DNA from: Rhodopirellula baltica
Lineage (GTDB): Bacteria > Planctomycetota > Planctomycetia > Pirellulales > Pirellulaceae
NCBI GenBank assembly: GCA_002901265.1
Contig: PPHI01000001.1
Coordinates: 558,001 to 622,000, forward strand
Direction of reading: 5' to 3'
Length of the DNA: 64,000 nt
Each line of letters starts with the position of its first letter. Positions within the stretch are counted from its first letter, which is position 1. Below, piece by piece: positions 26,185 through 35,560 of this stretch. The notes beneath the pieces were generated by a model that was given only the letters and a program-made list of their open reading frames with translations, had not been told where the DNA came from and ran no database searches. A program made the position numbers and the translations under genes.

Positions 26185-28280
26185 CTCTTCACGAGTTGTT
26201 GGCGTTGGAGGCCTTCGATGTAGTCGCCGGTGATGTTGAGGACTTCGCGGTTATAGAAGTCATCGCGGAAGACTTCTTGATCGCTCTGCTGATTGATCTC
26301 TTCCTTTTCTTGCTCTTTTTGGGCGTCCAGTTGCTTACGTCGGGCCAGGAACTTTTCTTCGTTCAAAGGCACCTTCGATTCTTCTTTCTGCTTGATGAAC
26401 AACGCGATACGTCGGATACGATCAAGAAACTCGTCATTGTTTTGAACGCGGCTTTCTGATTTTTGACGCAGTTCGGTGAGCAGTCCGCTGGGAACGAATT
26501 TGTAGATGTCGTGGCGGACACCGTTGATGCGATCGGCTTCGAGTGCGTACGGCAGGTCACCTTCGGCAACGTCAAAGTTTTGCGTGAAGCTAGGCAGGAT
26601 CACGTCTGCGGAAACGCCGTCGCGCTGCGTGCTCTTGCCGTCGGGGAGATAGAACTGTTGCAGGGTGACTTTGAGGGCACCGAAGTTTTCACGTCCGACG
26701 CCGAACAAACCTTCGGCCAAGTTCATCAAGGTTTGCACGGTGCCTTTACCGTGGGTCGCCGGGTCACCGACGATGATGCCACGGTGGTAATCTTGGATCG
26801 CGCCGGCGAAAATCTCGCTTGCACTTGCGCTGAACTTGCTGGTCAGAACGACCAGTGGTCCACTCCAAACGGTCCCGGAGTCTTCGTCGTTGTACTGTTG
26901 GACTTCGTCGTTACTGTCTTTGACCTGAACGACGGGGCCACGGTCGATGAACAGTCCGGTCAGGTTGATCGCTTCGGTCAACGAGCCACCGCCGTTGCGG
27001 CTGAGATCGATGACGACGCCTTCGACGCCTTTGGTTTTAAAGTCCAGCAGGATATTGCGGACGTCGCGGGTGCTGCTGCGGAAATCAGGGCGATTTTCGC
27101 GAGCGGCGTCCATGTCGAGATAGAAGCTTGGCAGGTTGATGAAGCCAATCTTACGTGTGGTGCCATCGGTCATTTTGTGGTCGATGACTTCGCCACGAGC
27201 AGCTGAGGTCGCCAGTTCGACGTTCGCGCGTTTGATTTTGTAGACCTTGGTATCGCCTTTACCGCCTGGCTTAACGCCCAAGCGAACGGTCGTTCCGGCG
27301 TTACCGCGGATCATGCTGACGACTTCTTTCAGTGGCATTTCGACGATGTCGACCATGGGGCCATCATCGCCTTGTCCGACAGAGATGATGATGTCATCGG
27401 CTTGGAGTCGTTTGTCGAGGTCGGCGGCGCCGCCGGGGATCACCTGCATGACAACGGTCTTGCCATCTTTTTCACGAAGTGCCGCCCCGATGCCTTGGAG
27501 TTCCAAACGCATCGAGATGAGGAAATCCGTGTAAGTTGTGGGCGACATGTAGCTGGAGTGCGGATCGAACGCGCTGGTGACGGCGGTCAGAAATGCTTCC
27601 AGCAGATCGTCTGAACTGTAGGTTTTGAAACGTCGAGCGTAGCGTTCATAGCGGCGGCGAAGGACGGCGCGAGGGTCTTCGACCTCGTCGCTTTCGGCCG
27701 CGTCATCGTCGTCGGCTTTTTCGTCGCTGTCACGTAGGTCGAGCAGCGTGTACTTGATTTGTCGGCGCCAGCGTTCGCGGGCTTCTTCGGGGGTCGCTGC
27801 GAAGCTGGTTTCGTCTGCGTCGACGATGATGTATTCGTCTTTGGTGTAATCGAAATCTTCGTTGAGCAGTTCGAGTGCGACCGCCACACGTTCGTCGACA
27901 CGCTGGGTGTAACGCTCGAAGATTTGATAGGCTAAATCCAGATTGCCTTTTTTGACCATGTCATCGATCGAGTCTTTCTGTTGTTTGAACTCGGCGATGT
28001 CTGATTGGTAGAAGTAAAGCTTCAGCGGGTCGAATCGTTCGATGTAGAGGTCGAGCGCACGTTCACTGATATGGTCGTCAAGTTTGTCGCCCGAGATGTG
28101 ATAGCGTTCAATGCGCTGAGCGATGATCTTGGCGATCAAGCGGTCTTGGACGGTGGGCTTCGGCGAGGTGCCGCCAGCGGGTAGCGTCTCCTGGGCGACA
28201 ACGGATTGCGTCGTGCAGGCCACGGCGATCGAAATGAGTAAGGCGGTCGCTATTGCGCCCAGTCGTCGCTGAAGAACCAT
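26181..28280 (-). CDS. Tail-specific (Prc-type) S41 periplasmic protease with PDZ
   Basis: Degrades or trims envelope proteins from their C-termini. A signal peptide (LGAIATALLISIAVAC) is followed by an N-terminal helical domain (residues about 50-240, KLDDHISERALDLYIERFDP typical of Prc), a PDZ domain, and the S41 protease core. The catalytic Ser486 lies in FSASASEIFAGA and Lys512 in HGKGTVQTL, matching Ser452/Lys477 of E. coli Prc. A DUF3340-like basic C-terminus follows (EKFLARRKQLDAQ). It has the full family length of 699 residues. Confidence 0.93.
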   Translation of the reverse strand: MVLQRRLGAIATALLISIAVACTTQSVVAQETLPAGGTSPKPTVQDRLIAKIIAQRIERYHISGDKLDDHISERALDLYIERFDPLKLYFYQSDIAEFKQQKDSIDDMVKKGNLDLAYQIFERYTQRVDERVAVALELLNEDFDYTKDEYIIVDADETSFAATPEEARERWRRQIKYTLLDLRDSDEKADDDDAAESDEVEDPRAVLRRRYERYARRFKTYSSDDLLEAFLTAVTSAFDPHSSYMSPTTYTDFLISMRLELQGIGAALREKDGKTVVMQVIPGGAADLDKRLQADDIIISVGQGDDGPMVDIVEMPLKEVVSMIRGNAGTTVRLGVKPGGKGDTKVYKIKRANVELATSAARGEVIDHKMTDGTTRKIGFINLPSFYLDMDAARENRPDFRSSTRDVRNILLDFKTKGVEGVVIDLSRNGGGSLTEAINLTGLFIDRGPVVQVKDSNDEVQQYNDEDSGTVWSGPLVVLTSKFSASASEIFAGAIQDYHRGIIVGDPATHGKGTVQTLMNLAEGLFGVGRENFGALKVTLQQFYLPDGKSTQRDGVSADVILPSFTQNFDVAEGDLPYALEADRINGVRHDIYKFVPSGLLTELRQKSESRVQNNDEFLDRIRRIALFIKQKEESKVPLNEEKFLARRKQLDAQKEQEKEEINQQSDQEVFRDDFYNREVLNITGDYIEGLQRQQLVKS

Positions 28281-28466
28281 ATGTATCTACCCAAGGGTCG
28301 AGGGGGACTAGTTTCGATGGAATGGTAGGAAAGTGGCGAAATCCAGGCAATGTTGGTTTCCGCACCAAATTTGGTCGGTCCGCGTGAACCGGTCATTCGA
28401 ACCGAAATGCCCACCCCGGATGCGGCGGTTCGAATGTTCCACTGTACTATTTCAATAAGTACTGTC

Positions 28467-28494
28467 TCACTGCACCAAGCTCACTGTACCAAGT
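28467..28494. repeat. Imperfect tandem 14-bp repeat
   Basis: TCACTGCACCAAGC is followed directly by TCACTGTACCAAGT, two mismatches, ending at the base before the HtrA-like stop codon. Similar CACTGTAC and CTGTCTCAC fragments precede it. It sits in the 214-base gap between the two protease genes. No function is evident. Confidence 0.45.
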
Positions 28495-29826
28495 TCATTC
28501 GGCGGTTGTCGGATCATCAACGGTTGCCAACTGCACCGACAACTCGACGCGTTCACCGTTACGTTGAACCACGATGGGGTGTTCGGAGCCGATCTTTTGA
28601 CGCTCGATCGCACGCTGAAGTGCTCCAGAATCACGGACTTTTTCCCCCGCAAACTCAACGATCACGTCTAATCGCTCGATCCCGGCTTTCTCCGCGACTG
28701 AGTCCTTAATGACCTGATAGACGAGGATTCCCGAGTAGGGGGGCAGGTTAAATTGTTTCGCAATCCGCGGCTTCAGATCCACCAAGGTGGTGCCAATTGC
28801 GGCGCGTCGAACTTCACCATGTTGATCCAATTCCTGAGCGATCCAAATCGCTTGGTTGATCGGAATTGCAAACCCCACACCTTGATAGAAACCTGTGCGG
28901 GTTGCGATCGCGGAGCTGATTCCCACGATTTGGCCGTTGAGGTCAATCAGCGCCCCGCCGGAATTTCCGGGGTTAATCGCCGCGTCGGTCTGCAGCATGT
29001 TGCTGCGAGGGATTTTTTCTAAGTGGCGATCTTTGGCACTGATAATTCCAGCACTCACGGTTGCTTGCAATTTAAATGGGCTGCCGATCGCGAGCACCCA
29101 GTCGCCGATTTCCAGTTTGTCCGAGTCCCCCAGTTCGATCGGCTGCAGTTGTTCGGGGGCTTTGATGCGAACGATCCCAACGTCGCTGTCGGGGTCACCA
29201 CGAAAGACTTCTGCATCGAACCAGGTTTCGTCAGGCATTTGAACCACGATCCGGGAAGCACCCGTGATGACGTGATTGTTGGTGACGATCAGCCCATCGG
29301 AGGACAGGATGACACCCGATCCCAGGCCGGTCAGCTTGTCTGGATTGGGCGGAAATTCGTCGGGCTGTGGTGGGACGGGAGGGATCTCAGGGTGTTCGAG
29401 CAATGGCAACGGCGGCTCACTAGGCGTTTCTTCTTCGGCATCGGAGTCGAGTTGCTTGGGTTCGCCTTGGCCATAGGCGAAAAGGACGACCACGGATCCG
29501 GTGGCGCGTTTGGCGGCCATCCGAAAGGCGAGGGAAAGTGCCCGAGGTCCAGCCTGGATGGCGGCCAATAGGTCCTCTTCGGCGGTTGAGCGAGGAAGGC
29601 CTGGTACGAGGGAAGCGTCGGCGGGCTCAGCGGGATTCGCCGCTTCGGGCGTGGTGTCGCTGGAATTGGTCGGGCTCGCTTCCCCGGCCGTGCTTCCGCC
29701 GCTGGAACCGGTTGGCAGGTCATCGGGTTGGATGGCAACGCAAGTCATCGGGGCCAAGCATTGGCCGAGCACCAGGAGGGCAAGTGAAGGTGCGAGAATG
29801 GCAGGCAATACGCGTGGAATCTGCAT
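28495..29826 (-). CDS. HtrA/DegP-like trypsin-PDZ serine protease
   Basis: A periplasmic quality-control protease or sensor of 443 residues. A signal peptide is followed by a Ser/Thr/Glu/Pro-rich linker with a stretch of prolines near 138-160. The trypsin domain has His185 (VTNNHVITGA), Asp215 (DPDSDVGIVRI) and Ser289 (NPGNSGGAL). One PDZ domain covers about 345-440 (YSGILVYQVIKDSVAEKAGI). It follows the Prc-type gene's start by 214 bases on the same strand, so both envelope proteases are clustered here. Confidence 0.93.
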   Translation of the reverse strand: MQIPRVLPAILAPSLALLVLGQCLAPMTCVAIQPDDLPTGSSGGSTAGEASPTNSSDTTPEAANPAEPADASLVPGLPRSTAEEDLLAAIQAGPRALSLAFRMAAKRATGSVVVLFAYGQGEPKQLDSDAEEETPSEPPLPLLEHPEIPPVPPQPDEFPPNPDKLTGLGSGVILSSDGLIVTNNHVITGASRIVVQMPDETWFDAEVFRGDPDSDVGIVRIKAPEQLQPIELGDSDKLEIGDWVLAIGSPFKLQATVSAGIISAKDRHLEKIPRSNMLQTDAAINPGNSGGALIDLNGQIVGISSAIATRTGFYQGVGFAIPINQAIWIAQELDQHGEVRRAAIGTTLVDLKPRIAKQFNLPPYSGILVYQVIKDSVAEKAGIERLDVIVEFAGEKVRDSGALQRAIERQKIGSEHPIVVQRNGERVELSVQLATVDDPTTAE

Positions 29827-29980
29827 AGGTCAATCCGTTTCGGTCATGGAGATCCGTCAAGGCTGTCGCCACACCTGCGTGGGGCGTGGCACTGAAGGAA
29901 TCTCCATTGAATAATTTGTCACGTCCGACAAGCTGAGACGTCACTGCACTATAACCTTCCCACCAACCCCAGTCATCCGA

Positions 29981-31270
29981 ATGCTTGCCGCCAATCTGTT
30001 GGTCAAAAAACGCGAAGGCGTTGAACTGACTGATGACGAGATCCGCTTTTTGATCGATGGGTTCTGTCGTGGATCGGTTGCCGATTATCAAATGTCGGCG
30101 CTCGCGATGGCCGTTTGCCTGCGTGGAATGTCGGCCGGCGAGACAGAAAGTTTAACCCGGGCGATGCTCGAAAGTGGCGATCTGATGCGGCGAGAATGTT
30201 CCGCCGACACGCCGCGGGTCGACAAGCACAGTACGGGCGGCTTGGGCGACAAAGTCTCCATTGTATTGGCGCCCTTGCTGGCGGCCTGTGGTGTTCACGT
30301 GCCGATGATTAGCGGTCGTGGTTTGGGTTTAACGGGTGGGACGCTCGACAAATTGGAATCGATTTCCGGGTTCCGAACAGATCTTGATCAGACCGAATCG
30401 GAGACGGCGCTTCAGCAAGTCGGCGCATTCATCGTGAGTGCCAGTGAAAAAATCGCGCCGGCGGATCGCCGTTTGTACGCGCTTCGTGATGTGACGGGCA
30501 CGGTGGAGTCCATTCCATTGATCACGGCCAGCATCTTGAGCAAGAAGTTGGCGGCCAACCTGGACGCGTTGGTGATGGATGTCAAAGTCGGATCTGCGGC
30601 ATTTATGACTGAGATGGAGCAGGCACGGGCACTCGCCGATTCGATCTGTCGCGTGGGGAAGGCCTGCGGGTTGCCGACATCGGTACTGATTTCTGATATG
30701 GATCAACCACTTGGTGCGGCGGTCGGCAATGCGATCGAGATCAACGAGTCGGTCGCGATTTTAAAGGGCGAGCTCCGCGACGATCCGTTGGTCGAGCGAG
30801 CACGCGAGTTGACGTTGCTTTTGTGTGCCGAGTTGCTGACGGCGACGAACGTGGCGGGGGATTCTGCCGCGGCACGCGTCTTGTTAGAGCGGGCGCTTGC
30901 CGATGGTAGCGCGATGGAGAAGTTCCTTGCGATGGTGCATCAACAAAGCGGCCGTTGGGATGGTCCGCTCGACTTAGCCGAGCGCATGACGATCGAAGCA
31001 CAACAAGACGGATGGGTCGAACAAATCCAGAGTCGCGAGATCGGTTCGGTGATTGTTGAGCTCGGTGGAGGTCGGCGCCGCGTCGGTGATCCGATTGATC
31101 ATTCGGTCGGCGTTTCGATGAACGTGCAGGTCGGCGATCGGGTGTCGCGGGGCCAACCGTTGATGGACCTGTATTGTTCTAACGAGCAGCAAAATGATTA
31201 TGCTGAGCGATTGCGGGCGACACTTCGGTTGGCGGACGAGCCGGTTGAGTTGCGTCCGCTGACGATGTAG
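29981..31270 (+). CDS. deoA: Thymidine/pyrimidine-nucleoside phosphorylase
   Basis: Phosphorolysis of (deoxy)pyrimidine nucleosides in salvage. The N-terminal helical domain reads NLLVKKREGVELTDDEIRFL, the phosphate site is VDKHSTGGLGDKVS, and the family signature GRGLGLTGGTLDKLESI is present. A C-terminal swivelling domain begins near GRRRVGDPID. Length (429) fits DeoA/Pdp. cdd follows after 51 bases, giving a pyrimidine salvage unit. DeoA and Pdp cannot be separated with certainty. Confidence 0.92.
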   Translation: MLAANLLVKKREGVELTDDEIRFLIDGFCRGSVADYQMSALAMAVCLRGMSAGETESLTRAMLESGDLMRRECSADTPRVDKHSTGGLGDKVSIVLAPLLAACGVHVPMISGRGLGLTGGTLDKLESISGFRTDLDQTESETALQQVGAFIVSASEKIAPADRRLYALRDVTGTVESIPLITASILSKKLAANLDALVMDVKVGSAAFMTEMEQARALADSICRVGKACGLPTSVLISDMDQPLGAAVGNAIEINESVAILKGELRDDPLVERARELTLLLCAELLTATNVAGDSAAARVLLERALADGSAMEKFLAMVHQQSGRWDGPLDLAERMTIEAQQDGWVEQIQSREIGSVIVELGGGRRRVGDPIDHSVGVSMNVQVGDRVSRGQPLMDLYCSNEQQNDYAERLRATLRLADEPVELRPLTM

Positions 31271-31321
31271 GCGGCTTCGATTGATTGAATCCTGATTGCC
31301 CCGGCGACTACCTGAATCCGC

Positions 31322-31735
31322 ATGTTTGAATTAAAGCCCAAAGAAATTGATCGCTTGGTCCGAGCCGCCATTGATGCTCGCGATCAGGCTTATGCCCCGC
31401 ACAGTCATTTTTATGTCGGCGCCGCTCTGTGGATTCCAAGCGGCGAAATCGTCCACGGATGCAATGTAGAAAACGCCAGTTACTCGCTATCGATTTGTGC
31501 CGAACGCGTGGCAGCATCGACGGCGGTCATGAAAGGCTATCGAGAGTTCCACGCGATTGCGGTCGCCAGCGTCGGCGGTGTCAGTCCCTGTGGTGCGTGC
31601 CGACAGTTTTTATCAGAGTTCGGCATGGACGTGCAGATCATCATGGCAGACGTGCTGACCGGCGCGCGACAGATTCGCAGCCTGTCGCAGCTTTTGCCGG
31701 ATGCGTTTGACGCCAGCAACCTGCCGACGAATTGA
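31322..31735 (+). CDS. cdd: Cytidine deaminase
   Basis: Deaminates cytidine and deoxycytidine to uridine forms. The zinc site motifs are intact: CNVENASYSLSICAERVA and SPCGACRQFLSEF. The start YAPHSHFYVGAAL is family-typical, and the length of 137 residues matches the homotetrameric form. It acts beside the phosphorylase upstream. Confidence 0.95.
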   Translation: MFELKPKEIDRLVRAAIDARDQAYAPHSHFYVGAALWIPSGEIVHGCNVENASYSLSICAERVAASTAVMKGYREFHAIAVASVGGVSPCGACRQFLSEFGMDVQIIMADVLTGARQIRSLSQLLPDAFDASNLPTN

Positions 31736-31736
31736 T

Positions 31737-32402
31737 TCAGCCTTCGCCGTTCCAATCAGGATCGGCGATCTTGCGATGCATCTCACTGAGTCGCGCTTGA
31801 ACGCCAAGCAGACGCTGCCACGCGCTCAGTTTCAATGTCACGCTTTGGCTGTTCTCGTCGATCTTCGCGGTTTCGACCAAACGGCAGATTCGGTGCTGGA
31901 GGAAGTCCAGGATTTCGCAGAGTTGGGCGCGTTGTCCGGGGCTGAGGTTATCTGGAATCGAAGGTGCATCACGCAGCGACGCAACGTCGAGCTGGAACGG
32001 CGATTTCTCTTGGCTCAGTTCCAGTGCGACGGAGCTTTCCGATGACGACATCTCGCGAGCCATCGTCGGGTTGTCGCTACCGAGTGCCGCCAGGCGCGCC
32101 GCGATTTCCTCTTCTGAGCCGACCAGCATCAAGCTTCTTCCGACCGAGATTAGATCCCCGCTGCGAAGGATCTTAAGCGGATACTCGACGCCGTTGACTT
32201 TGGTGCCGTTGGTGCTGTCCAAGTCAGTGAGAACCAAGCGATCGTTGTCACGTTGGATCTTGAAGTGGCAACGGCTGACACGCTCGTCATTGAGCTGGAT
32301 GTCGTTGATTTCTTCTCGCCCGACCGTGAAGGGAGGCACGAGGTTGTGGAAAACCTTCCCTCGATCTGCGCCGTGTAAAACTTTTAATGTCACACCCGAC
32401 AT
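31737..32402 (-). CDS. FHA-domain protein
   Basis: A phosphothreonine-binding adaptor. The FHA domain covers roughly residues 5-95 (FTVGREEINDIQL, VSRCHFKI, DLDSTNGTKVNG). A helical C-terminal part of about 110 residues (SPGQRAQLCEILDFLQHRI) has no family I recognise. ATG 32402 is preferred over 32417. It lies tail-to-tail with cdd, one base between stops. A Hanks kinase such as the one at 14531 could make its ligand, which is inference only. The 216-base gap upstream (32418-32633) holds nothing I recognise. Confidence 0.85.
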   Translation of the reverse strand: MSGVTLKVLHGADRGKVFHNLVPPFTVGREEINDIQLNDERVSRCHFKIQRDNDRLVLTDLDSTNGTKVNGVEYPLKILRSGDLISVGRSLMLVGSEEEIAARLAALGSDNPTMAREMSSSESSVALELSQEKSPFQLDVASLRDAPSIPDNLSPGQRAQLCEILDFLQHRICRLVETAKIDENSQSVTLKLSAWQRLLGVQARLSEMHRKIADPDWNGEG

Positions 32403-32633
32403 GGGTAGACTCCGCAACGAGTAGATGAGTAGTTCTTGGCGCTTAGGGCAATCGTATTGGACATCGGCAAATACAGTGGTCGTTATCTACCGTTGCAACA
32501 ATATATCCGGTATTGACCACAATGTCTCGAAGTTTCTTGTGGTCTAATCGGGGGGATGGGTCCGTTCGTGCGGTGTGTTGATTGATTCGACGCACCGCGT
32601 TTGTCTCGGTCAGCCCGGCTCGGTCAACGCAGT

Positions 32634-33911
32634 TTACATCACTTGTGCGATGACGCACTTAAGGTACTCGCTTTCAGGGCAAGCCGCAGCGGTAGGGTGG
32701 TCCGCAGGGGCACCTCGATTTTCGAGCACGATTAAGTCGCGGCGTTTTTTACGTCCGACCTCTGTTAGCATGGCTCCGAATTCGCTTCGCGACACACGTC
32801 CACTGCAACTGCAGGTGACCAGGATTCCACCCGGCGGAATCAGGTCAAGCGCCATTGCGTTCAGCCGACGGTAAGCGCGTAGCGCCTGGTCGACTTGTTT
32901 TCGTGAGCCGGCAAAACGTGGCGGATCCAGGATCACTGCGTCGTAGGTTTCGCCGCTGTCGCCCAATCGTTTGAGTGCGTCAAAGCAATCTTCGCGAATG
33001 AAGGACATGCGTTCGCTCAATCCGTTGCGTTGGGCGGCCGCCTCGGCAGACGCGATGGCTTGGGCACTGGAGTCGACACCGACAACGCTGGCCGCGCCAT
33101 GCTTTGCCGCGACCAATCCAAAGCCGCCTGTATAGCAACACACATCTAACACGCGTTTTCCCGAGAGGTAACGCGCAGCGGCGGCATGATTTTTTCTCTG
33201 GTCCAGATAGCCGCCTGTTTTTTGTCCACCGAGCAAATCGACCACCAAGTCAAGTTCGTTTTGGCGATAGGCAACCCCGTCAGGTTGGGGTTGCTGGTCG
33301 ATCACACAGGTACCGCCTTCGGCTTCAACGCCTTCATGCTTTGCCGTTTTTTCGTCGATCCGCACAACGATCTGGCTGCATTCGGTCACTTCACGAAGGT
33401 GATTGAGAATGACATCGCGGTATCGCAGCAGTGACCCGGCGGTGAACTGGACCCCCAGGGTATCGGCGTAGCGGTCAACGATCAGTCCGCTCAGCAGATC
33501 GGATTCGCTGAAGATCAATCGTTCGGCACCTTGTGGGTCTGCTTCGCCGGACAAGCGGCGTCGCGCAAGCGCCGCGTCGATGCGCTGGCACCAGAATTGG
33601 TCGTCGATGGGGTGTCGGCGATCAAAGCTGTAGAGCCGCACACGCAAGCGACTGTGCGGATTGATCAGTCCCAGGGCGAGGAAATTTCCATCGATATCGA
33701 CGAGTTCGACGACATCGCCACGCTGGAACATCTTTCCGTCTTCGGTGCGATCTGCAGTGCCGATCAGCGCATGAGCGTGAACCCAGGGGTGACGGGCATG
33801 AAAAGGGAAGTGTCGGCCCGGTTTGACCCTGATTTGGCCCGCCGATACAGGGGGCGTGGACTGATCGGAAGATGGGGCGGTTTTGGCTGGTTTGGGGGAT
33901 TCGTTTGACAT
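32634..33911 (-). CDS. RlmI-type class I rRNA methyltransferase
   Basis: A SAM-dependent cytosine-5 rRNA methyltransferase-like protein with an N-terminal PUA domain (GRHFPFHARHPWVHAHALIG), a middle domain (ADPQGAERLIFSESDLLSGL), and a Rossmann core (RVLDVCCYTGGFGLVAAKHG, then DAVILDPPRFAGSRKQV and LVTCSCSGRVSRSEF). This order matches RlmI/YccW. The target nucleotide cannot be confirmed. Confidence 0.9.
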   Translation of the reverse strand: MSNESPKPAKTAPSSDQSTPPVSAGQIRVKPGRHFPFHARHPWVHAHALIGTADRTEDGKMFQRGDVVELVDIDGNFLALGLINPHSRLRVRLYSFDRRHPIDDQFWCQRIDAALARRRLSGEADPQGAERLIFSESDLLSGLIVDRYADTLGVQFTAGSLLRYRDVILNHLREVTECSQIVVRIDEKTAKHEGVEAEGGTCVIDQQPQPDGVAYRQNELDLVVDLLGGQKTGGYLDQRKNHAAAARYLSGKRVLDVCCYTGGFGLVAAKHGAASVVGVDSSAQAIASAEAAAQRNGLSERMSFIREDCFDALKRLGDSGETYDAVILDPPRFAGSRKQVDQALRAYRRLNAMALDLIPPGGILVTCSCSGRVSRSEFGAMLTEVGRKKRRDLIVLENRGAPADHPTAAACPESEYLKCVIAQVM

Positions 33912-34018
33912 TTCCTATTACGGACGGCTCATTGGGGTGCAGTCAATCGCTTGTCAGGTCGATATATTGGGCGAAGAGGTGACTCTGGATAGGTTCCCAT
34001 AATGAAAGGTTTTTGAAC

Positions 34019-34297
34019 ATGACTCACGTTGTCGCCGAACCCTGCTCAGGCTGCAAATACACCGATTGTGTCGTCGTCTGCCCCGTCGAATGTTTTTACG
34101 AGGGCGACCAAATGGTTTATATCCACCCAGAAGAATGCATCGATTGCGAAGCGTGTGTGCCCGAGTGCCCCGTTGAGGCGATTTTCCACGAAGATAACGT
34201 TCCCGACGAGTGGAAAAGCTACATCGAGCTGAACGCTGAGAAAGCAGAAGAGTGTGAAGTGATCACAGAAAAGAAAGAGCCACTCGCGGACGATTGA
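34019..34297 (+). CDS. fdxA: 7Fe-8S-type ferredoxin
   Basis: A 92-residue electron carrier. The first cluster segment is [19 protein letters not shown] and the second is [17 protein letters not shown], followed by the extended acidic tail of FdxA-type ferredoxins (a 3Fe-4S plus 4Fe-4S pattern). ATG 34019 is chosen over the TTG at 34013. A strong terminator follows, so it is probably a single-gene transcript. Confidence 0.93.
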   Translation: MTHVVAEPCSGCKYTDCVVVCPVECFYEGDQMVYIHPEECIDCEACVPECPVEAIFHEDNVPDEWKSYIELNAEKAEECEVITEKKEPLADD

Positions 34298-34320
34298 TCC
34301 CGATTGGCAAATCGAAAAAT

Positions 34321-34357
34321 AGGCCTCGCCGGATGCAGTCCGGCGAGGCCTTCTTTT
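34321..34357 (+). terminator. Intrinsic terminator after the ferredoxin gene
   Basis: AGGCCTCGCCGGA (34321-34333) pairs with TCCGGCGAGGCCT (34339-34351) around a five-base loop, followed by TCTTTTTT. It may also serve the converging HNH gene. Confidence 0.93.
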
Positions 34358-34384
34358 TTATCTGGTGAAACTTTCTGCGGACCG

Positions 34385-34990
34385 TTAACCGGCAGCCGGC
34401 AGGAATGTTTTCCAGCAATCGTAACGCGGGTCATCGACCGAATGCGTGACGAGCGGGTTGAACCGCGGTTTGACCGGTTTGGTTCGCAGCTTCATGCCGG
34501 CCTCTTTCGGCGTCCGCCCACCTTTGCGTGAATTGCACCGCAAACAGCAGGCAACGATGTTTTCCCACGTCGTCGGTCCACCTTGGCTTCGCGGAACGAC
34601 GTGATCCAGACTCAACTTGTGGGTCGGAAAATCTTGTCCGCAGTATTGGCAGGTGTGTTCGTCGCGGGCGAACAGGTTTTTGCGATTGAACCGCACCGTT
34701 TGCATCGGCATCCGGTCGAACCGGGTCAATCGAGCGATCCGAGGCACTTGAAGCTCGAACCCGACCGCTTGTATGAACTCGTCGCTGGGTTGTTTTTCCA
34801 GCGAGTTCAGCTGACTCATCTCGCACCAGCTTTCGAAATCGTAGCTGATGAACTGTCCGGCTTCGTGGCTGATGACTTCCGCGCACTCGCGATAAAGCAG
34901 TGTCAACGTTCGGCGTACGTCGACAACACGGATCGCCATATAGAAGCGATTTAGGATTAGAACGTGACTGTCCAGCAAACTCTGACTCAT
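34385..34990 (-). CDS. HNH endonuclease
   Basis: A 201-residue protein with a C-terminal HNH nuclease: CQYCG zinc pair, then LSLDHVVPRSQGGPTTWEN, and CLRCNSRKGG. The N-terminal 100 residues (DSHVLILNRFYMAIRVVDVRRTL) are shared by a widespread bacterial HNH family of unknown role. The frame is open further to 35113, but ATG 34990 (MSQSLLDSHVLILN) fits the family start better. No phage or restriction genes lie around it. Confidence 0.85.
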   Translation of the reverse strand: MSQSLLDSHVLILNRFYMAIRVVDVRRTLTLLYRECAEVISHEAGQFISYDFESWCEMSQLNSLEKQPSDEFIQAVGFELQVPRIARLTRFDRMPMQTVRFNRKNLFARDEHTCQYCGQDFPTHKLSLDHVVPRSQGGPTTWENIVACCLRCNSRKGGRTPKEAGMKLRTKPVKPRFNPLVTHSVDDPRYDCWKTFLPAAG

Positions 34991-35560
34991 CTCAGCAAAA
35001 TCCTTGCAGAAACTTGACCAGCACGCACTTGCCAGTCGGGCCAACGAATTGGTGTAAAGGAACATGCAAACCGCACGATTGTGGAGCTGCTGACCTCCCG
35101 AGGTCCTCGCCATTCTAGTCGAGTGATTCGCCGCAATGGGGGCCCAATTGAGGCCAGGGCGGCGTTACTCATTCGACTTTCATCGTTTTTTTGCGATTCG
35201 TCGTGGCTTCACTGACACCCCGAATGGTCCGGTGGGTTCACGCGAAATCGCTGAACGCGAACTGGACACATTCTGCGGGCTGATCTCCGTTGACCCTGAC
35301 CGAGCGTTTTTCCTAACGTCTCCGCCTGAACTTCTCCCCAGTGATCGGATTCGAAATCCCATGCCGTCGGTACGCCGCTCTAGCGAACGCAGACGACGTG
35401 TGCTGTATCAGGCCCACGTCACCTCCGACACCTCCGACCCGTCGCGTCGTGGTGCAGCGGATCTGCGCGAAGCTCGTGAGCCGGCAAGCCAATTCGGTTC
35501 CCGAGTCAACCGCCACCTTCGCGGGCGTGGTTTGCCCTGGTGCCGGTGTCTTTGCGGTCG
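34991..35560. other. Long gene-poor region between divergent genes
   Basis: About 550 bases between the HNH start and the membrane-protein start. Several frames are open (for example 35136-35573 on plus), but their residue composition is Arg/Ser-rich with no recognisable motif. A TTCGAAA loop with 4 of 5 stem pairs near 35345 resembles a tRNA T-arm but has no matching acceptor or anticodon arm. I see no confident RNA or regulatory element. Confidence 0.5.

Noticed and set aside
35335-35365. tRNA-like T-arm (TTCGAAA loop)
   Set aside because: Only one arm can be drawn, with a mismatch; no acceptor, anticodon or D-arm at the right distance.
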